From Parasponia andersonii (lineage: Eukaryota; Streptophyta; Magnoliopsida; Rosales; Cannabaceae), in NCBI GenBank assembly GCA_002914805.1, contig JXTB01000470.1, positions 213,038-277,037 on the forward strand: a DNA stretch of 64,000 nt. The letters are read 5' to 3'. Positions 61,006 to 64,000 of the stretch are shown piece by piece (position 1 is the first letter of the stretch; each line of letters starts with the position of its first letter). A model generated the notes under the pieces. That model was not told where the DNA came from and did no database searches. It saw nothing but the letters and a program-made list of their open reading frames with translations. Position numbers and translations under genes: made by a program.

Positions 61006-61646
61006 TGTTGTGTGGTCTTAAAACCTATATGATTGATCGATGCCAAAAAGGGAAAAGTTGACCAAGAAGATATGTCAGGTCGCATAAGTAAGATTAAGTA
61101 CGACCTTCTCCGAAAGGATTCAGTGCGACCTCTTCCGAAAGGATTAAGTGCGACCTCCTCCGAAAGAGCTAAGTACGACCAAAATGAAAAGAAAACTATA
61201 CTAAGCTTTGTCAAACGGATAACCTACAAAGAAAGGGAAACAAGTAACTGAGTGAAGATCAGCCGATTATTCCGTTTAGGATATTACGTGATTATATTAT
61301 TACTCAAATTGTATTTCATAACTATACACTTACCCGTTTTTTATAATTGGGAAACATTGAGTTGTCTTTACCTATATAAAGGGAGTTCAGTGTTATAGAA
61401 AGGGGTTTGGAAGAAAAGAAAAAACATTACTTTTGGACTGATATCTCTCTCAACCTTGGGATTGAATGAAATTCTTGTAATTTTCCAGAAAAATAGTAAA
61501 AAGCAGTGGATGTAGGCTCATCTTTTTTGGGGCTGAACCACTATAAAATTCTTGCCTCTTTATTTGGTTTGATTGATAACCATTTTTACACACAAGTCAC
61601 ATCTTGCAAATTCTCAAAGTTATTGTTGACAAAATCTCCGTCAACA
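61006..61646 (+). repeat. Tat-type 5' LTR, third copy
   Basis: TGTTGTGTGGTCTT to GTCAACA. A TATA-like CCTATATAAAGGG lies near 61370. It contains the expanded 25-bp array at 61098-61180. Confidence 0.9.
61098..61180 (+). repeat. 25-bp tandem array in the Tat U3, 3.3 units
   Basis: Units begin GTACGACCTTCTCCGAAAGG, GTGCGACCTCTTCCGAAAGG and GTGCGACCTCCTCCGAAAGA, followed by a partial GTACGACC. The other copies carry about 1.3 units. The array lies upstream of the TATA, where enhancer-like U3 repeats are common. Confidence 0.85.
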
Positions 61647-61708
61647 ATTGGCGCTAGAAGGAGGGCTATTCCGACAAAACAGTTTGTCAAATTTCACTTT
61701 TTTAATAA

Positions 61709-63575
61709 TGGCAAATACCAGAAACCCTACCAAAGTTACTGGAACTAGCCAAAACCAACCCCAAAGCACTACTGCCGCACAGGCAGATCCTGCTCAGGAT
61801 CAGTCTGCCGTGACTGCATAAGAAAGCCTTGCCCAGAGACAAGATCGCATAGAGGAGGCACAGATGAACCCTCAGCAAATCATTAACTAGATCAATGACT
61901 CCCTACGACGACTTGCTAAAGGACAGACGATGACTCCACCACAGCACGAACGTCCCAGAGAATGTCCTGCTCAATAACCTAAGAAAGGAATACAAATCCT
62001 AGAGACAAGGAAATACGACCAGCATAAAACTCAGCAAGAGCGTCATGAAGATTGCATCTCTAAGGGAAAAGGCAAGGTCGCAAACTTGCCTCTGGAATTT
62101 AGTACAGAGAGTTCAAGCACTGACCGTAATCATGGACAATTTTCTCGGAGATCAACCGGTAATTGAGATTGCTTGAATAATGAACAAAAATGTCAATCAA
62201 GAAGCATCTTCGAAAGGATCAGCAGAGAGTCGAGACAAAATCCTACAGACCTAAGACAACACTTAGTACAGCGACGTAGTCATGAGCGATCTATATCACA
62301 TCATAATGACCAAAGTCGATCTCATCGCACTATTTCACTCGATTCCTCTCATAGATCACAGAAAACTCTACCTGACCAACCTGCCTTATATCGAGAAAAC
62401 GATCAAAGGCCACCCTTGCCACCAGCAGAGATAATGCTCTTTCTCCGAACGTCGATGTTTATAATTTAAGAATCGTATTAGACGCACTTGCTGGTTGGGA
62501 TGATGAGCTCACTGATGGGTATCGTTAATTGTCATTCAGCGAGGAAGTTCGAGCTGCTGACCTACCTATTGTATTCAAACTTCCCACTATAAACACTTTT
62601 GATGGGAAAACTGATCCACAGGATCATGTAGACCACTTCAGCGACCTGATGGAACTCCATCGTGTCGATGATCATGCATGATGCAGATGTTTTGCAGTAA
62701 CTCTTTCAGGAGTAGCAAAGAAGTTGTTTCGAGGACTCAAGTCCGGCTCAATCTCATCCTGGCAATAACTTCAGATGGCGTTCTTGAGACAATTCTAAGC
62801 TGCAAAGAATTTCACTATTCTGCTTGTTAGCTTGTCTGCTATTTGATAAGGTCCAGAGGAAACTCTATGATCTTACCTCAACCGATTCATCTCAGAGTTG
62901 GCCAAGGTTAACAACCTACCTGAAGGGAGAGTTTTAACTCTCATGATGGATGGGGTACGACCAGAAACTAAACTCTGGGAGGAATTACTTGAGTAAGAAT
63001 GTAGAACTCTCGAAGACTTCTACCGAAGAGTTGGTCGGCATCTGAGGGTAGAATCTTTGCACGCGAATCTTCCAAAGACAAAGAAAGAAGGAAAAAAATA
63101 TGTTACCAAAGACGCGACCACGATCAACAACAACGGTAACAAGAAGTTAAAAAAAAGGAGTAATGAACAGTTGATAGAGAAGTAGCCTAAACATAAAAAG
63201 CAGGAGATTTCAAGAGCTCCCATGAGGTTCAACAACCATACCAAATTAAACTCGCCCATAGATTATATCTATGCAGTCACAAACCAACAGGAGCAATATC
63301 GTCAACCGGAACCAATGAAACGGGATAGAGCAAGGCACAACCCCAACAAGTTCTGCCGGTGTCACAATGATATTGGACATGATACCAATAATTGCTACGC
63401 CTTGAAGGATGAAATTGAAAGATTGATTAAAGAAGGGCGGCTGTGGCAGTACACTAGGCAGAACAACGAAAGGCGAGAAGAAAACCAACAACAACCTCCA
63501 GAAATTCAGCGCGAAGTACGAACTATTTTTGGATGGCTGTATGTTAGTGGAGATTCAAAAAGGGCCTAAGACAGG
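61709..63575 (+). pseudogene. gag region of the third Tat-type copy
   Basis: Starts MANTRNPTKVTGTSQNQ, with RIEEAQMNPQQI, then the Arg/Ser-rich part (SHRTISLDSSHRSQK near 62320), the capsid-like core (62460-63050) and the zinc-knuckle-like CRCHNDIGHDTNNC near 63346-63390. It is broken in several places and resembles the gag of 55791-57637. Confidence 0.75.
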
Positions 63576-63664
63576 TACGAGAAGCTCGACAACAGCCGTT
63601 GACCAACATCATGCACCTTGAGCAACAACCATGAAAGCTTTAGCGAGTACCGGATATGGATATT

Positions 63665-64000
63665 NGGAACTAGCCAAAACCAACCCCAAAGCACTACTGC
63701 CGCACAGGCAGATCCTGCTCAGGATCAGTCTGCCGTGACTGCATAAGAAAGCCTTGCCCAGAGACAAGATCGTATAGAGGAGGCACAGATGAACCCTCAG
63801 CAAATCATTAACTAGATCAATGACTCCCTACGACGACTTGCTAAAGGACAGACGATGACTCCACCACAGCACGAACGTCCCAGAGAATGTCCTGCTCAAT
63901 AACCTGAGAAAGGAATACAAATCCTAGAGACAAGGAAATACGACCAGCATAAAACTCAGCAAGAGCGTCATGAAGATTGCATCTCTAAGGGAAAAGGCAA
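63665..64000 (+). other. single N followed by a near-identical repeat of 61740-62076
   Basis: Directly after the N, 335 bases repeat the gag start of the same element with only about two substitutions seen. A one-base gap plus an almost exact restart is what a scaffold join between overlapping or allelic contigs gives. A real tandem copy is the alternative. Confidence 0.8.

Larger units (their letters stand above)
61006..64000 (+). mobile_element. Tat-type gypsy element, third copy, 5' part (fossil)
   Basis: Begins with a 641-bp LTR, then the primer site and gag, continuing beyond the window. It is the same family as 47244-58306 but on the opposite strand, so the two 5' LTRs face each other about 2.7 kb apart. 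The coding part carries several interruptions. A single N at 63665 marks an assembly join after which the gag start is repeated. Confidence 0.85.

Noticed and set aside
1-64000. CRISPR arrays, rRNA genes, complete tRNA genes
   Set aside because: None seen by reading; the only tRNA-like words are partial A boxes near 46460 and 47096. A tRNAscan-SE run would settle it.

Overview
The window is a gene-poor, repeat-dense stretch of a flowering-plant nuclear genome, most likely a dicot. It is A+T rich, has plant GT-AG introns, and holds plant clades of Ty3/gypsy retrotransposons (Tekay/Del-like, Tat-like, CRM-like chromovirus). Only one convincing host gene is present: a seven-exon, five-finger CCCH zinc-finger protein at 16384-20320 (+). 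Its predicted product of 442 residues reads through every splice junction without a break. The species could not be resolved.

Layout, left to right. 1-3090: 3' portion of a CRM-like gypsy element with its 3' LTR. About 3245-13213: relic of a Tat-type gypsy element (sense strand -) that has been a landing site. It holds a copia-like solo LTR (3689-4508), two inverted copies of another LTR family (5169-6609 and 7871-9226), and a 3.06-kb solo LTR (9992-13052) sitting inside its own 5' LTR. 13214-16383: low-complexity DNA, then the promoter side of the CCCH gene, including six perfect GATTACA units and a G-box. 16384-20320: the gene. 22271-22804: a terminal-inverted-repeat element. 22933-23761: a TRIM. 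23957-33182: a structurally complete, coding-dead Tekay/Del-like element with 2.2-kb LTRs and a perfect GCTCT target duplication. 33188-37531: old dispersed repeats, an exon-like fragment, and a promoter-like patch with two G-boxes. 37532-39781: a solo LTR with perfect ATCTA target duplications. 42920-44520: a truncated LTR of a related family. 47244-58306: a full-length Tat-type element on the - strand, with gag, protease, RT, two RNase H domains, integrase and an extra ORF antisense to gag-pol. 60325-60985: a hAT-like MITE. 61006-64000: LTR and gag region of a second Tat-type copy on the + strand. It contains a single N at 63665, followed by a near-identical repeat of the gag start that looks like an assembly join.

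The host gene should encode a nuclear or cytoplasmic RNA/DNA-binding regulator of the ZFN-like plant CCCH class. Everything else recognisable is mobile DNA or its remains. The most biologically distinctive content is the Tat family (three copies here), with its antisense extra ORF, dual RNase H and a length-variable U3 minisatellite. These traits are known from the Tat lineage and are not a new system. I did not find convincing evidence of a wholly undescribed system. The least explained items are the TIR element with internal repeats at 22271-22804, the exon-like fragment at 33958-34038 and the G-box pair left of the solo LTR. All identity and age statements are by eye.
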